From Planctomycetota bacterium (GTDB lineage Bacteria > Planctomycetota > Uabimicrobiia > Uabimicrobiales > Uabimicrobiaceae), in the NCBI GenBank assembly GCA_029260735.1, contig JAJDCR010000041.1, positions 29,943 to 93,942 of the forward strand: 64,000 nt of DNA. The letters run 5' to 3'. Under the pieces are notes generated by a model. It saw only the letters and a list, made by a program, of their open reading frames with translations, did not search any database and was not told where the DNA came from. Positions 33,609-42,852 of the stretch are shown one piece after another (the stretch's first letter is position 1; the number at the start of each line of letters is the position of its first letter). The position numbers and the translations under genes are program-made.

Positions 33609-36167
33609 ATGAACCCTATTGATATTCTTTACCAACGTTTTTTTGTTCGTTTGGATGCTTATGGCTCTTATCGTCGAAATCCTTCGGGGAAGGCTTCGGC
33701 AATGTGTCGTAAGAGTGCAGTTACTAGGAAAGTTTTGTGGCGGCATCTTCGAGGAGAGAGTGTTGTCGGTAGTTTTGCGATTTCGTTGGAGAATGAGACA
33801 AAGTGGCTTTGCTTTGATTTTGATGTGAGTAAAGAGGCCAAGGAGGTTTTTTTACAGGGAGATGAAGGAAGCTTAGTGCAGGAGAAAAAGAGTTTGGCTT
33901 TGGAGGTTTTGTCTTTGGTTAAGAAATTGGATAAGGTTGGAATTCGTTGTGTTTGGGAAGATTCTGTCGGAGGTTTTCATCTTTGGATTTTGTTTGATCA
34001 AGTTGTGTCTAGTGATTTGGCCTTTCGTTTGGGAAAGGTTTTGGGCGGATGTCGGGAGATTTTTCCGAAGCAAGCGGGAATTGAAGCGAATGGTTTTGGG
34101 AATTGGATGAGATTGCCGGGGCGATATCATTCGAGTAATGATTGGAGTCAGGTTTGGGATGGGCATAGTTGGCTTTCTTTGAGGGAGGAAAAGGGATGGA
34201 AGCTTTTTTCGGAGAGGGTTAATTCCAGTGCAGAGATGGAGAAGTGGATTCGTTTTTTTGAGGAGGAGAAGTTGCCTGCGGTTCCTTCTCAGGGACAATC
34301 TTCTTTTTCGGGATGGAAGTCTCAAGTGATTGAGAAAATGATTGGTCAATGGCGACGGTTTTATGAGAAGGAGGGAATTTCTGGGGTTCAGGAAAAAGAG
34401 GGCTGGTTTCGGGGTTTTGTTCCGGGAGTTCACAAGAATGCCACTCCTGGGTTTTGTTTTCGGCCAGAGAATGGTTATTTTTATTCGTTTTACAATCAAG
34501 AAAAGGGGTTTCCTCAGGATTTTTTGACCAAGAAAGGCTTTTCGGAAGAGGAGGCTTGGAAGAAATTGGCTGAGGAAGCTGGGGTTGAGATTTTAGAAAA
34601 AGAGGAGGATTCTGTTGATGAAGAGCAGATGAGAGTGTTGGAGAGGGATGGAAAAACTTGGGTTTTGATTAAAGGAAAGGAGAGAGAGCTTTGTAATTTT
34701 ACGATGCGAGTGCTTTGTCGAATTCGCAATGACGAAAACGAAGTGGTTTGGCAGCTTGTCTTAGAGCAGAAAGGAGTTAAAGAGGAGTTGGAAATTTTTG
34801 GTGATGAGTTGAGTTTGGTTAATCGCTTTCGGGAGAAAATTGCTAAGCGTGGGCCTTTTCTGATTGGTATTCCTCGATTTCACAATTTGTTGCTGCGACA
34901 TGTTTGGGAAAACTCTCGGATGTTGGAAAAGAGGAAAACGAAGTATTTGGGACGTTTTCCAGGAAAATCTTTGTTTATCTACTCCAATGCTTTGGCTTCT
35001 CCTCGGGGAAAAGAACCACTTTCCTCTTTGATTCCTCCGAAGTCTTCTATGCGCTTAGAGGTTCCCAGTAGTTTGCTTCCTTTTTGGCAAGGTATTGTCG
35101 AGCAGTTTTATCGAGCTTATGGAGAGCAAGCTTGGAAAATATTTGGCTTTATTTATGGTTCGGTTTGGGTGGATGAGTTGGCTGATTCCCTGGGGTTCTT
35201 TCCTCTTTTGATGGTGAATGGTCAAAAAGGAACGGGGAAGAGCACTCTTGGGATGAATATTTTGGCTTGCTTTGGAGCTCATCGTGAGGTTCGTCCCTTT
35301 AATTTCAATAGTACGATTAAAGCTTGGTACCGACTTTCGGAAAAATATCGGAGTATCCCTTTGATTTTGAATGAGTACCAAAGTTCTAAGTACCACAATG
35401 CTACTTTAACTCAGTTGTTTGACCGAGAAGGCTACCAGCGTGCCCAAAGATCGAATGATTTAGAAACGCATTGCTCAGTGATCAACAGTACTTTTATTGT
35501 TATTAGCACTCGCAATATCACGGGATATGAAGCCGATGCGGTTCAGTCTCGGATGATTTCGATTGATTTGGATAGCGAAGAAGAACAAGAAAAACGGATG
35601 CAAGCGATTCAGGAAATCAAAAAGCAGAGGCGTTATCTTTCTTCTTTTGCTTGTTTGGCTTTGAGAGCAAATGTTGATGAACTGTGGAGTCAAGTTCAAG
35701 CGGAGATAGATAGTCATGTCGAAGTGGCAGCAGACCAAAGATTAATCGATATCTACTCTTTGATCAAAGTTTGTGCCGAGAATTTTTATGAGGCTTTGGA
35801 GCTGAAAGATAAATACCCCATTACAAATTTTACGGAGGAAATTGAGAAACAACAGAGAATGACCCAAAGCAGTAATGTCGGAGAAATTTTTTTGAACTTA
35901 CTTGCGGCCATGATGGAGAAAGGAGAATTAAACGGAAGTCTTGCTCGGCCGGAAAACGAGGGGGAAACCATCTACTTTTCTTTGCAAGATTCTTTTCCTT
36001 ACGTCGTAAGACTCGCTAAGCAACTCGGAGAAGAAATACCTGACCAAAAGACGGTGGAGAAGAGTCTCAAAATCTTAGGAGTGGAAAACGTTGGGGTAAG
36101 TAGAAAATTGGGGATACGAAAGAGAACTTGGAAATGGAACCGCAATTTAACCCCGTGTTCATCGTGA
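33609..36167 (+). CDS. Primase-helicase: archaeo-eukaryotic-type primase domain plus P-loop helicase
   Basis: 852 residues from ATG 33609, preceded by AGAGGAG five bases away; an upstream extension to 33516 lacks such a site. The N-terminal domain (about 1-200) is an AEP/TOTE-type primase: catalytic FDFD at 69-72, histidine motif GGFHLWILF, and GNWMRLPGRYH. A middle region with WFRGFVPGVHKN follows. The C-terminal part is a helicase with Walker A NGQKGTGKSTLG (about 537-548) and FNSTIKAWYRLSEKYRSIPL. It would replicate the excised island. The sense strand is strikingly G/T-rich compared with the integrase gene 3 kb away, suggesting a different origin. Confidence 0.85.
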   Translation: MNPIDILYQRFFVRLDAYGSYRRNPSGKASAMCRKSAVTRKVLWRHLRGESVVGSFAISLENETKWLCFDFDVSKEAKEVFLQGDEGSLVQEKKSLALEVLSLVKKLDKVGIRCVWEDSVGGFHLWILFDQVVSSDLAFRLGKVLGGCREIFPKQAGIEANGFGNWMRLPGRYHSSNDWSQVWDGHSWLSLREEKGWKLFSERVNSSAEMEKWIRFFEEEKLPAVPSQGQSSFSGWKSQVIEKMIGQWRRFYEKEGISGVQEKEGWFRGFVPGVHKNATPGFCFRPENGYFYSFYNQEKGFPQDFLTKKGFSEEEAWKKLAEEAGVEILEKEEDSVDEEQMRVLERDGKTWVLIKGKERELCNFTMRVLCRIRNDENEVVWQLVLEQKGVKEELEIFGDELSLVNRFREKIAKRGPFLIGIPRFHNLLLRHVWENSRMLEKRKTKYLGRFPGKSLFIYSNALASPRGKEPLSSLIPPKSSMRLEVPSSLLPFWQGIVEQFYRAYGEQAWKIFGFIYGSVWVDELADSLGFFPLLMVNGQKGTGKSTLGMNILACFGAHREVRPFNFNSTIKAWYRLSEKYRSIPLILNEYQSSKYHNATLTQLFDREGYQRAQRSNDLETHCSVINSTFIVISTRNITGYEADAVQSRMISIDLDSEEEQEKRMQAIQEIKKQRRYLSSFACLALRANVDELWSQVQAEIDSHVEVAADQRLIDIYSLIKVCAENFYEALELKDKYPITNFTEEIEKQQRMTQSSNVGEIFLNLLAAMMEKGELNGSLARPENEGETIYFSLQDSFPYVVRLAKQLGEEIPDQKTVEKSLKILGVENVGVSRKLGIRKRTWKWNRNLTPCSS

Positions 36168-36170
36168 ACA
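36156..36170. promoter_or_regulatory. TGTTCA-N3-TGAACA palindrome with extra half sites
   Basis: TGTTCATCGTGAACA overlaps the end of the primase gene. Further half sites GTGAAC (about 36175) and GTTCAC (about 36215) follow before the next start codon. It may be an operator for the xis/int genes or a binding site of the excisionase-like protein. Confidence 0.45.
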
Positions 36171-36244
36171 GGGCGTGAACTTTCTAAGTTTGAAAAAACC
36201 TAATCTAGAACGATGTTCACAGGTGTCACATGGAAAGGAGTGTT

Positions 36245-36448
36245 ATGCCGAAAAAAACTAGTCTTTTAAGAAAAGAAGCCTCCTCTTCTAAAGCCAAGAA
36301 GAAGAGGAAGCCGAATACAAATCGAATTGTCATTTCTCAAGGAAACGACAAAGAAAAGAATAGCAAAATAGACTCAATTTTACAAGTCCGAACTCTATTC
36401 TTTCTTTGCTTGAAAATAAAAGGAACTTGCCATGAACCGAGAAGTTGA
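36245..36448 (+). CDS. Small basic protein, uncertain
   Basis: 67 residues from ATG 36245, with GGAG four bases upstream. The product is Lys/Arg-rich (KKTSLLRKEASSSKAKKKRK) and has no recognised family. It overlaps the next gene by 17 bp. The good ribosome site and position in the replication/integration block support it, but it could be a chance frame. Confidence 0.4.
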   Translation: MPKKTSLLRKEASSSKAKKKRKPNTNRIVISQGNDKEKNSKIDSILQVRTLFFLCLKIKGTCHEPRS

Positions 36449-36728
36449 AGAACTCAAAGAACAAGTGCAAAAAATGGCCGATCAAGTCCATTCTCTAGAA
36501 AGCAAAATGCACAATCTTTTGCTCATTCGGAATGCTCCGAACAAAGATTTTCTGACAGTGGAGGAAGTTGCTCAATGGTTAGGCTGCTCCACCTCTAAGG
36601 TTCGTAAGCACGAACGAGAAGGATTAATTCCTGCTCGTTTCCCCAATGCCAAAAGACGTTTTGCCAGCGATGAAGTCAATCGTTTTATGAGGGGCTTTGT
36701 TATCTCTCAAAAAATACGCTCGCACTAA
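36432..36728 (+). CDS. Excisionase-like helix-turn-helix protein
   Basis: In this 98-residue protein, an N-terminal coiled coil (ELKEQVQKMADQVHSLESKM) precedes a MerR/HTH_17-type DNA-binding domain: FLTVEEVAQWLGCSTSKVRK, HEREGLIPARF, RRFASDEVNRFM. Such proteins upstream of tyrosine integrases are usually recombination directionality factors. The integrase gene follows 62 bp downstream. Confidence 0.82.
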   Translation: MNREVEELKEQVQKMADQVHSLESKMHNLLLIRNAPNKDFLTVEEVAQWLGCSTSKVRKHEREGLIPARFPNAKRRFASDEVNRFMRGFVISQKIRSH

Positions 36729-36790
36729 AACCATAAGCGAAGGAGTCTTCTGGACTCCTTCCTAAAAACACAGGCAAAGAAAGAAAACAC

Positions 36791-37870
36791 ATGGTCTATT
36801 TTGAAAAGAAAACCAAATCATGGCGAGCGCAATGGCAAGTAGAAGGAAAACGCCGCAGCAAAAGCGGTTTCACTTCTAAAAGAAACGCTTTCCTCTATGA
36901 ATCTAGCCAAAAAATCAAGCACGAGCAAAAGCTACTGGGGCTACCAGTAGATTCAGAGGTAGAAATAGAAAATCTCTTCGATCGCTATCTTCAATGGGGC
37001 CAAGCCTGTAAGAAAGAGAGCACAAATAAGAGAGACAAAATTGCCCTGCGGCAATGGAGGCAATTTTTCCATCTAAAACACTTAATTACAGTAGAAGAAA
37101 TCTCCAAAAAGCACAGCTTTGATTTTATCGAGTGGAGACAACAACAAATCAATCCGAGAGGTAATACTCCCTCGCAAAGAACAATTAACTTAGATCTTCA
37201 TACCCTAAAGCATTGCTTCAACTGGGCACTAGAAAGAGAAATCATCACGGAAAACCCTTTCGAAAAAATATCTTTCTTCAAAAACAGAAAAGGAGACCTA
37301 CCCCGCTACCTCACAACAACAGAAATTGAAATCATTGAAGAAGCAGCCAAAAAAGAAACCCGCATGACCTGCCTCTACGAAGTCTTCGTCATCCTCGTAA
37401 GAACAGGACTACGCTCAGGAGAACTCTGCCAGCTTCAACTCGATAACATCGACCTAGAGAAAAACCAAATCACTCTCAAATCATCCCAAACCAAAGCCCA
37501 TCGTTCACGAACGGTCTTCATTTCACCCAAGGTAAAGGATGTTTTGGAGAAGCTTGCCGAAAAAGCAAAAGCAGAGGGGAGAACGCATTTGATTTATACC
37601 CGAAGCGGAAAAAAGCAAACTCCCGAGCATATCAATCGACGACTTCGCAATCTTTTAAATAGGCTGGAGAAAGAAGGAAAGATTGAGAATTCGCGGGAAA
37701 TTCATGTTCATACGCTGAGGCGAACTTTTATCTCGCATATGATTATGCAAGGGATTCCGCCGATTAAGGTTATGTCTTGGGTCGGGCACCAGCAGTGGAA
37801 TACCATCAAAAGGTACTTGGTGCTCTCGCCGGATTATGTTTCTCAAGGGTGGGATGTTTTGCCTTATTGA
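36791..37870 (+). CDS. int: Tyrosine recombinase (integrase) of island B
   Basis: The 359-residue protein has an N-terminal AP2-like arm-binding region (SWRAQWQVEGKRRSKSGFTS), a SAM-like core-binding domain, and a catalytic domain from about 175. Catalytic residues are Arg in VRTGLRSGELCQL, HVHTLRRTF (H-x-x-R), a His in WVGHQQWNT, and Tyr in IKRYLVLSP. It is full length. It should integrate the island into the tRNA-Met 3' half, and the arm-binding domain fits the 19-bp repeats. Unusually it lies about 5 kb from the nearer attachment site, separated by KAP, Abi_C and transposase genes. Confidence 0.93.
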   Translation: MVYFEKKTKSWRAQWQVEGKRRSKSGFTSKRNAFLYESSQKIKHEQKLLGLPVDSEVEIENLFDRYLQWGQACKKESTNKRDKIALRQWRQFFHLKHLITVEEISKKHSFDFIEWRQQQINPRGNTPSQRTINLDLHTLKHCFNWALEREIITENPFEKISFFKNRKGDLPRYLTTTEIEIIEEAAKKETRMTCLYEVFVILVRTGLRSGELCQLQLDNIDLEKNQITLKSSQTKAHRSRTVFISPKVKDVLEKLAEKAKAEGRTHLIYTRSGKKQTPEHINRRLRNLLNRLEKEGKIENSREIHVHTLRRTFISHMIMQGIPPIKVMSWVGHQQWNTIKRYLVLSPDYVSQGWDVLPY

Positions 37871-37932
37871 TTAGGGTGTTTTATTTTATAAAGTCTCGGA
37901 CAAAAAAACGAGACTTTATAAAATATATACTA

Positions 37933-40062
37933 TTATGTGTCTTTTTGCGTGGCATCACAAATATAATGAGATTTCCCTGTCAATATGGTTTTGTAAATTG
38001 CCTTCAGAGCTATTTTCTTCACACCTTCATCCAATCTTTTCTTTGCCTTTTTTCTTACAAAATCTCTACCACCGATATCTTCAATAAATCCTTCATCAAA
38101 CCAAGAGAAACGGCCTTTAACATCTTGTCCTCCTCCCTTAAAAATTAAAAAAAACAGATCCATATCTTTACTTTTTTTCAAATAAATAGCTATCAAATCT
38201 TTAGCTTTCTCTTTATTAATCCTTCTTAATAAATATACAATAGAAGCTGGATCTGCTAGCTTAAATAAATCCCTATTTTGGAAAAGTTTACTCATGGAAT
38301 CAATCCACAACACTTTTAATTCCTCTAGTTGCTTGGCTCCACATAAGCGAATACTTTCTGGGCAAATATCACCTTTTGAGTATAGGCCATGTTGCTTACA
38401 ACAATATGTAAGAATATCAGTTGAAAACGTATGGTAAGAGTCAACTAAAATCAACTCTTTCAAAACCTCAAATACCTTATCTTTACTCCACCGTTCTAAT
38501 ATATTTTTTGCTATTAAAAAAATAGATCGAAGTGGACCAAAAGAAGGTGCTAGTTTTCTATTGTCTTCTTCTATAGCGATGACCATACTACCTAACGAAA
38601 AAAGAAACTCTTTTTCATACAAAAGAGTTACAAAATTTAGCTCTCGCAATAAAAGTTCTAGAAATCTATCGAGCTTCTTCTCTTTTATCATTTTTTCATG
38701 AATAGAGTTTCTTTCATGTGGTTGCTCAATGTACAAACTAATATAACTGTTTGAAACTTCATCTGAAGGCAATCCGTAACTAATGGCTATTAATAAACGA
38801 TCAGAAATAGCTACTTTCTTATGTTCGGAATAATAGCTATTCATCAAGGTAGGCATATCTTGTGTAAGGGGGAATATCTTAGATAATATTTTTTTTACAT
38901 ATCGTTGCTCTAAAGAATCTATTTCTTTTAAAATAGATTCTCTTTCTTCTGTATATTCTTTTACTGTTTCTTTTGGAGACTCAATCGTACTAAAATCTTG
39001 AGGTCTTCCTATATACTTTTCAGGATAACTACAAATATCTTCATAAACGGAAGGGACCTTTATTGCCAAAACCTGTAAAACAAAAAGGTCTGTAAATGAT
39101 ACCTCCCCAAGAGTAAGGTTTATCAACAGCTTAAATCTATTAAGAATACGTTTAATCTCTCTTGGAGACTTTACAAGTGGTCCAATACAAAGGTAACAAA
39201 TATTAATAAACTCTTCTTTTTCTTTTTCAAAAAACTTCATTATATTTTCATCTAATAAATATTTTTCAAGCTCATTACTAAAAATAGCAAGTAAATCAGT
39301 TTCGTTTATTTTAGGAAGAGGTAATCGAAGTTGAATTATTTTATCAAGAAATTTGTTGGCATCTGCAACTTTACATGAAGCTAAAGCATTTTCTAGATAA
39401 TTTGGATCAAATGCTAAAATATAAGTGGTATTTGGAAAATCAGCGACTGCTTTTATTAATCTTAGCATACAGTAGCATTCCTCTGGTAACAGGCGATCCA
39501 AGTCATCAATAAACACAACAATCGGTTTTTCTAATTTTTTAATTTCTGCTATAACAGATTTTAGTCTGGCTTCATGATTTAGTTCCTTCAGCTTTCCTAC
39601 ACCCTGAAAAGCTTCTCCCGTATTTTCCAAAGCTCCTTTTACAAGAGAAGCATACGGCTCGGCACCAGGTATAAATTTAACTACATCAAAAACCTTTGAA
39701 TATGCTAAAAGTTCTTTTCCTACTTTTTTCCCATCTATTTTTTGGGGTTTTTGTACATATGAGGCAAATTGTATAAGAAACTCTTGTATCAAATTTTCTG
39801 CATTTCCTATTAACCAAGGATTGAAGTTTACGATTATAGGCTTCTCATCTGCTTTCAAATCATCGTAATATTTTCTTACCAAATTCATTAAAGAAGTTTT
39901 TCCATAGCCCCAAGCACCTTCTATCGAAACCATTAGACCCTCTGCAGGAGGTGATAATTTTATTAGTTCTGCAATTTTTTTAGCATATTCTCTTCGACAT
40001 AAGGAGTCTTTACTTTTTGTACTTATAGGTTGATCTGAAAAAAAACTGTTGCCATCCATAAC
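37933..40062 (-). CDS. KAP family P-loop NTPase
   Basis: About 709 residues from ATG 40062 (GGAGAAGGG seven bases upstream); TTG 40107 or ATG 40077 would add 10-15 residues. The N-terminus SFFSDQPISTKSKDSLCR is typical of KAP NTPases. Walker A is GAWGYGKTS (about 48-56) and Walker B PIVVFIDDLDRLLPEE (about 180). A long helical C-terminal half has no recognised domain. The usual transmembrane insertion of KAP proteins is not obvious. It is 14-60 bp downstream of the Abi_C gene, on the same strand, forming a two-gene operon. Confidence 0.88.
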   Translation of the reverse strand, partial: VMDGNSFFSDQPISTKSKDSLCRREYAKKIAELIKLSPPAEGLMVSIEGAWGYGKTSLMNLVRKYYDDLKADEKPIIVNFNPWLIGNAENLIQEFLIQFASYVQKPQKIDGKKVGKELLAYSKVFDVVKFIPGAEPYASLVKGALENTGEAFQGVGKLKELNHEARLKSVIAEIKKLEKPIVVFIDDLDRLLPEECYCMLRLIKAVADFPNTTYILAFDPNYLENALASCKVADANKFLDKIIQLRLPLPKINETDLLAIFSNELEKYLLDENIMKFFEKEKEEFINICYLCIGPLVKSPREIKRILNRFKLLINLTLGEVSFTDLFVLQVLAIKVPSVYEDICSYPEKYIGRPQDFSTIESPKETVKEYTEERESILKEIDSLEQRYVKKILSKIFPLTQDMPTLMNSYYSEHKKVAISDRLLIAISYGLPSDEVSNSYISLYIEQPHERNSIHEKMIKEKKLDRFLELLLRELNFVTLLYEKEFLFSLGSMVIAIEEDNRKLAPSFGPLRSIFLIAKNILERWSKDKVFEVLKELILVDSYHTFSTDILTYCCKQHGLYSKGDICPESIRLCGAKQLEELKVLWIDSMSKLFQNRDLFKLADPASIVYLLRRINKEKAKDLIAIYLKKSKDMDLFFLIFKGGGQDVKGRFSWFDEGFIEDIGGRDFVRKKAKKRLDEGVKKIALKAIYKTILTGKSHYICDATQKDT

Positions 40063-40121
40063 CCTTCTCCATTCCATATTTACAATTGGCTTATTACCTA
40101 AAAACAAACAAAACTTACCAT

Positions 40122-40877
40122 TTAGTATTTTTCTAATTTGTTTATTGTTGTTTCAATTAAGAAAGAGGCCATTGATCCTGCAAGATTTATAGCCAAGTGT
40201 GCATGACGTCTTTCAAGCTTTACTTTCCTCCGATCTTTTCCATGAGCATCTCCATAGAGATTTCTTAGCTCACCAATCCCTGTAACAACAGAATTACACC
40301 CTGATAGAATTTTTTTGATTAGTTTTTCATTATGATTTTGAGGAGACAAATTTAACTGCTGTGCTACCTTGGTGTATAGTTCTGGAAGACCTGGATTTTT
40401 CTTTTCTATTTTTAGATCTAAATCCTCAGCAACATGTTTTAAAACTGTTTCTAAAAGTGTCTTTGCTGCAGTAACAGCTCCCTCTGGATCACTAGTAGAT
40501 CGAGCTAAGCATCTTTGCCAAGATTCATTAACCGACTCTAATGTAGGTTTTTCTAAAAGGAGTTCTAGCGAGTTTTCAATGGGAGTAATACATCCTACTT
40601 CGGTTGCTTCAAGTAAAGGCGAAAATTCTTTATAAATAAACTCTCTTCGATCAGCATACTTTGAGAACTTTGGTTTAATGAATGACCAAAATTGATCCAA
40701 ACTGTGCACTGCTCGGAGCCATATAGGTATATGGTGAGAATACATTGATTTGATAAAATATAATCTTAAGTCTACAAATTCGGAATCAGAATAAGGTTCC
40801 CCTGTTGCCCTCGCAATTAATAGCCGTTGTAAGTGATGTGAACGATCATAGTCTGTTTGTTTTTGCTCTACCGACAT
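40122..40877 (-). CDS. Abortive infection Abi_C-domain protein
   Basis: In this 251-residue protein the C-terminal half carries the Abi_C signature: SDPEGAVTAAKTLLETVLKH, then LSPQNHNEKLIKKILSGCNS, VVTGIGELRNLYGDAHGK and RHAHLAINLAGSMASFLIET. The N-terminal half is helical and unassigned. The RNLYGDAHG segment and late RHAHLA resemble HEPN-like RNase motifs, though I cannot confirm activity. The start ATG has AGAGG upstream. Its pairing with a KAP NTPase suggests an ATPase sensor with a toxic effector. This is inferred. Confidence 0.85.
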   Translation of the reverse strand: MSVEQKQTDYDRSHHLQRLLIARATGEPYSDSEFVDLRLYFIKSMYSHHIPIWLRAVHSLDQFWSFIKPKFSKYADRREFIYKEFSPLLEATEVGCITPIENSLELLLEKPTLESVNESWQRCLARSTSDPEGAVTAAKTLLETVLKHVAEDLDLKIEKKNPGLPELYTKVAQQLNLSPQNHNEKLIKKILSGCNSVVTGIGELRNLYGDAHGKDRRKVKLERRHAHLAINLAGSMASFLIETTINKLEKY

Positions 40878-40984
40878 CTTTAACCTCTTTGATTAATTAT
40901 AAAACTTCACAAAAGCAATATACAGAACGTAAAAATATCTTTGCTGTTTGCTAATATACATAAAAAATAGTCCTTTTCCCAGCA

Positions 40985-41023
40985 AAACCAAACCTGTCTT
41001 TCTCCATGATAAAATTTATCCAA
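40985..41023 (+). other. Conserved block upstream of the second HUH transposase
   Basis: This block is homologous to 23723-23762 upstream of the first copy, with about four differences in 39 bp. It is probably the element's left end or promoter. Confidence 0.55.
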
Positions 41024-41078
41024 AGAGAATCAAATTCTCATATCAAAAGAATCATCATTACCAGAGAAAGGCAAAACC

Positions 41079-41516
41079 ATGTCAAAATCATCATTATCCC
41101 AAATATACATCCATATAGTTTTTAGCACAAAAAATAGAATTCCCTGGATAACATCATCAATCGAAAAAGAGCTTTATTCCTACATGGCCAAAATTCTCAA
41201 AACGATGAAATCTCCAGCCTTAGCAATAGGAGGAACATCAAATCATTGCCATCTACTGGTTATGCAGTCCAAAAATATTGCCCCCTACGAGTTGATAAAA
41301 GAGCTTAAGAGATGTTCTTCGCATTGGGTAAAAACAAAAGGAGAGGAATTCAAAAATTTTCAATGGCAAAGTGGATACGCGGTATTTTCCGTTAGTCAAT
41401 CTAAAAAGGAACGAGTTCAACGATATATCCTGAATCAAAAAGAACACCATCGTTATAAATCATTTGAAGAGGAGTTGAAAGTATTACTCCACAAACACGA
41501 AATCCCAATACCATGA
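41079..41516 (+). CDS. IS200/IS605-type Y1 HUH transposase, island B copy
   Basis: The 145-residue protein is about two-thirds identical to the copy at 23859: SLSQIYIHIVFSTKNRIPWI, HUH motif as HCH in TSNHCHLLV, and catalytic RYILNQKEHHRYKSF. The C-terminus differs (HKHEIPIP instead of YDEKYVWD). The ribosome site is AGAGAAAGG. It is intact and alone, with no tnpB. Downstream palindromic repeats resemble the first locus in design but differ in sequence, suggesting each transposase has its own repeat family. Confidence 0.88.
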   Translation: MSKSSLSQIYIHIVFSTKNRIPWITSSIEKELYSYMAKILKTMKSPALAIGGTSNHCHLLVMQSKNIAPYELIKELKRCSSHWVKTKGEEFKNFQWQSGYAVFSVSQSKKERVQRYILNQKEHHRYKSFEEELKVLLHKHEIPIP

Positions 41517-41569
41517 AACAATATTTATGGAATTGTTTTAGTGTCCTGCGCCAAATGCATAACAAAACC

Positions 41570-41706
41570 AAACGTAAACGCGATTATTACCACTATCCCC
41601 CAACGTTAATGCTATTTGCTTGGAACTGAAATTCACCTATCTTAATGCGCAATTGGTATCCCGGCAGGGATGTAATATGTCAGGCCCGGATAACATCCGG
41701 GTATCC
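41570..41706 (-). repeat. Inverted copy of the 245-bp unit's right half
   Basis: Reverse complement of the region around 42690-42820: GGTATCCCGGCAGGGATGTA, CAGGCCCGGATAACATCCGG, ACGTTAATGCTATTTGCTTG. The CCCGGATAACATCCGGG palindrome (41686-41702) is the core hairpin. Confidence 0.7.
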
Positions 41707-42009
41707 TACGTTCACACAAACCCGACGTAATCATGTCAAGGTTCGGGGAAAAATCCGTCTATGTTTTACCCGAATTTGTAATTCATTATTTTTTATTATT
41801 TTTGTGAAATTTTGTTTAATTAGGTATTTGATAGGTGATGATGTTTGGTGCCATTGTGGAATATTTTAATTTAACACGAATACCGTTTATGTTGGAGAGC
41901 CTTGATCATAACTTAGGCCACTTAGATTATCAAAAACCGTTCGAAAGCTTATGTTCCCGGGAGGAGCCTCGTCCAACTACTGTTGAATTAAGAATGGAGA
42001 AGGTATTCA

Positions 42010-42260
42010 CTGCGGAGCAGTGGTGGAACGTAGCCAGGGGTTTCAACCCCTGGAAATAAAGGCATCCAAAAGATTTTGGTGCGGTAGGTATCAAGGAGAT
42101 TACTTGCCTGCGTACCTCCGGCACGCTATTGTTCGTTGCTCTTGTTCCAGGGCATAAATGCCCTGGCTACGTGCCTCAGTCGCTACGCGACCATAAAACA
42201 AAGAAAATTTCCTTATTTCAATAGTAGTCGAGCCAAAGCCCTCCCTCACATTGTTTTATC
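42010..42260 (+). repeat. REP-like palindromic element (copy 1; inverted copy at 63455-63660)
   Basis: It contains CCAGGGGTTTCAACCCCTGG and CCAGGGCATAAATGCCCTGG, both near-perfect hairpins, plus GCGTACCTCCGGCACGC and GTCGCTACGCGAC. A second copy with the same order in reverse lies at 63455-63660. The element is made of stacked hairpins and has no reading frame conserved between copies. Confidence 0.75.
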
Positions 42261-42297
42261 TGAAACATTGGCCGAAGATATGATCAACACCTGTTGG

Positions 42298-42845
42298 AGT
42301 ATAGTGGTAATAATCACATACATTGGGGTTTGATTATTCGTTTTGCGTGGTTACACCAGGTTTATTCTGGCGTTGAACCGTTATCGCCGTGGTGCCCCCG
42401 GGCATTGACATGATTACGTCGGGTTTGTGTAAACGTAGGAAACCCGGATGTTATCCGGGCCTTTCATATTACATCCCTGCCGGGATACCCATTTCGCATT
42501 AAGATAGATGAATTTCATTTCCAAGCAAATAGTATTTACGTTGGGATATAGTGGTAATTATCGCATACATTAGATTTTATCATGCATTTGGTGTGGTTAC
42601 GCCAGGTTTGTTCTGGCGTTGAAACCATGATCGTTATGGTATCCCCTGGGCATTGTTATCATTACGCCGGTTTTGTGGAAACGTTGGATACCCGGATGTT
42701 ATCCGGGCCTTTCATATTACATCCCTGCCGGGATACCAATTTCGCATTAAGATAGGTGAATTTCAGTTCCAAGCAAATAGCATTAACGATAGACCATAGT
42801 AGTAATAATCGCATTTACGTTAGATTTTATCATACATCCACGATA
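42298..42845 (+). repeat. 245-bp tandem repeat, two and a fraction units
   Basis: Units begin near 42298, 42543 and 42789 with ATAGTGGTAATWATCGCATA. Each full unit holds GGTTACRCCAGGTTTRTTCT, ATGTTATCCGGGCCTTTCAT and TACATCCCTGCCGGGATACC. The third unit is cut after about 57 bp, just before the arm site. Confidence 0.75.
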
Positions 42846-42852
42846 AACCACC

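Noticed and set aside
41645..42333. Three 65-75 codon frames inside island B's right end
   Set aside because: They cross palindromic repeats and are not preserved between repeat copies.
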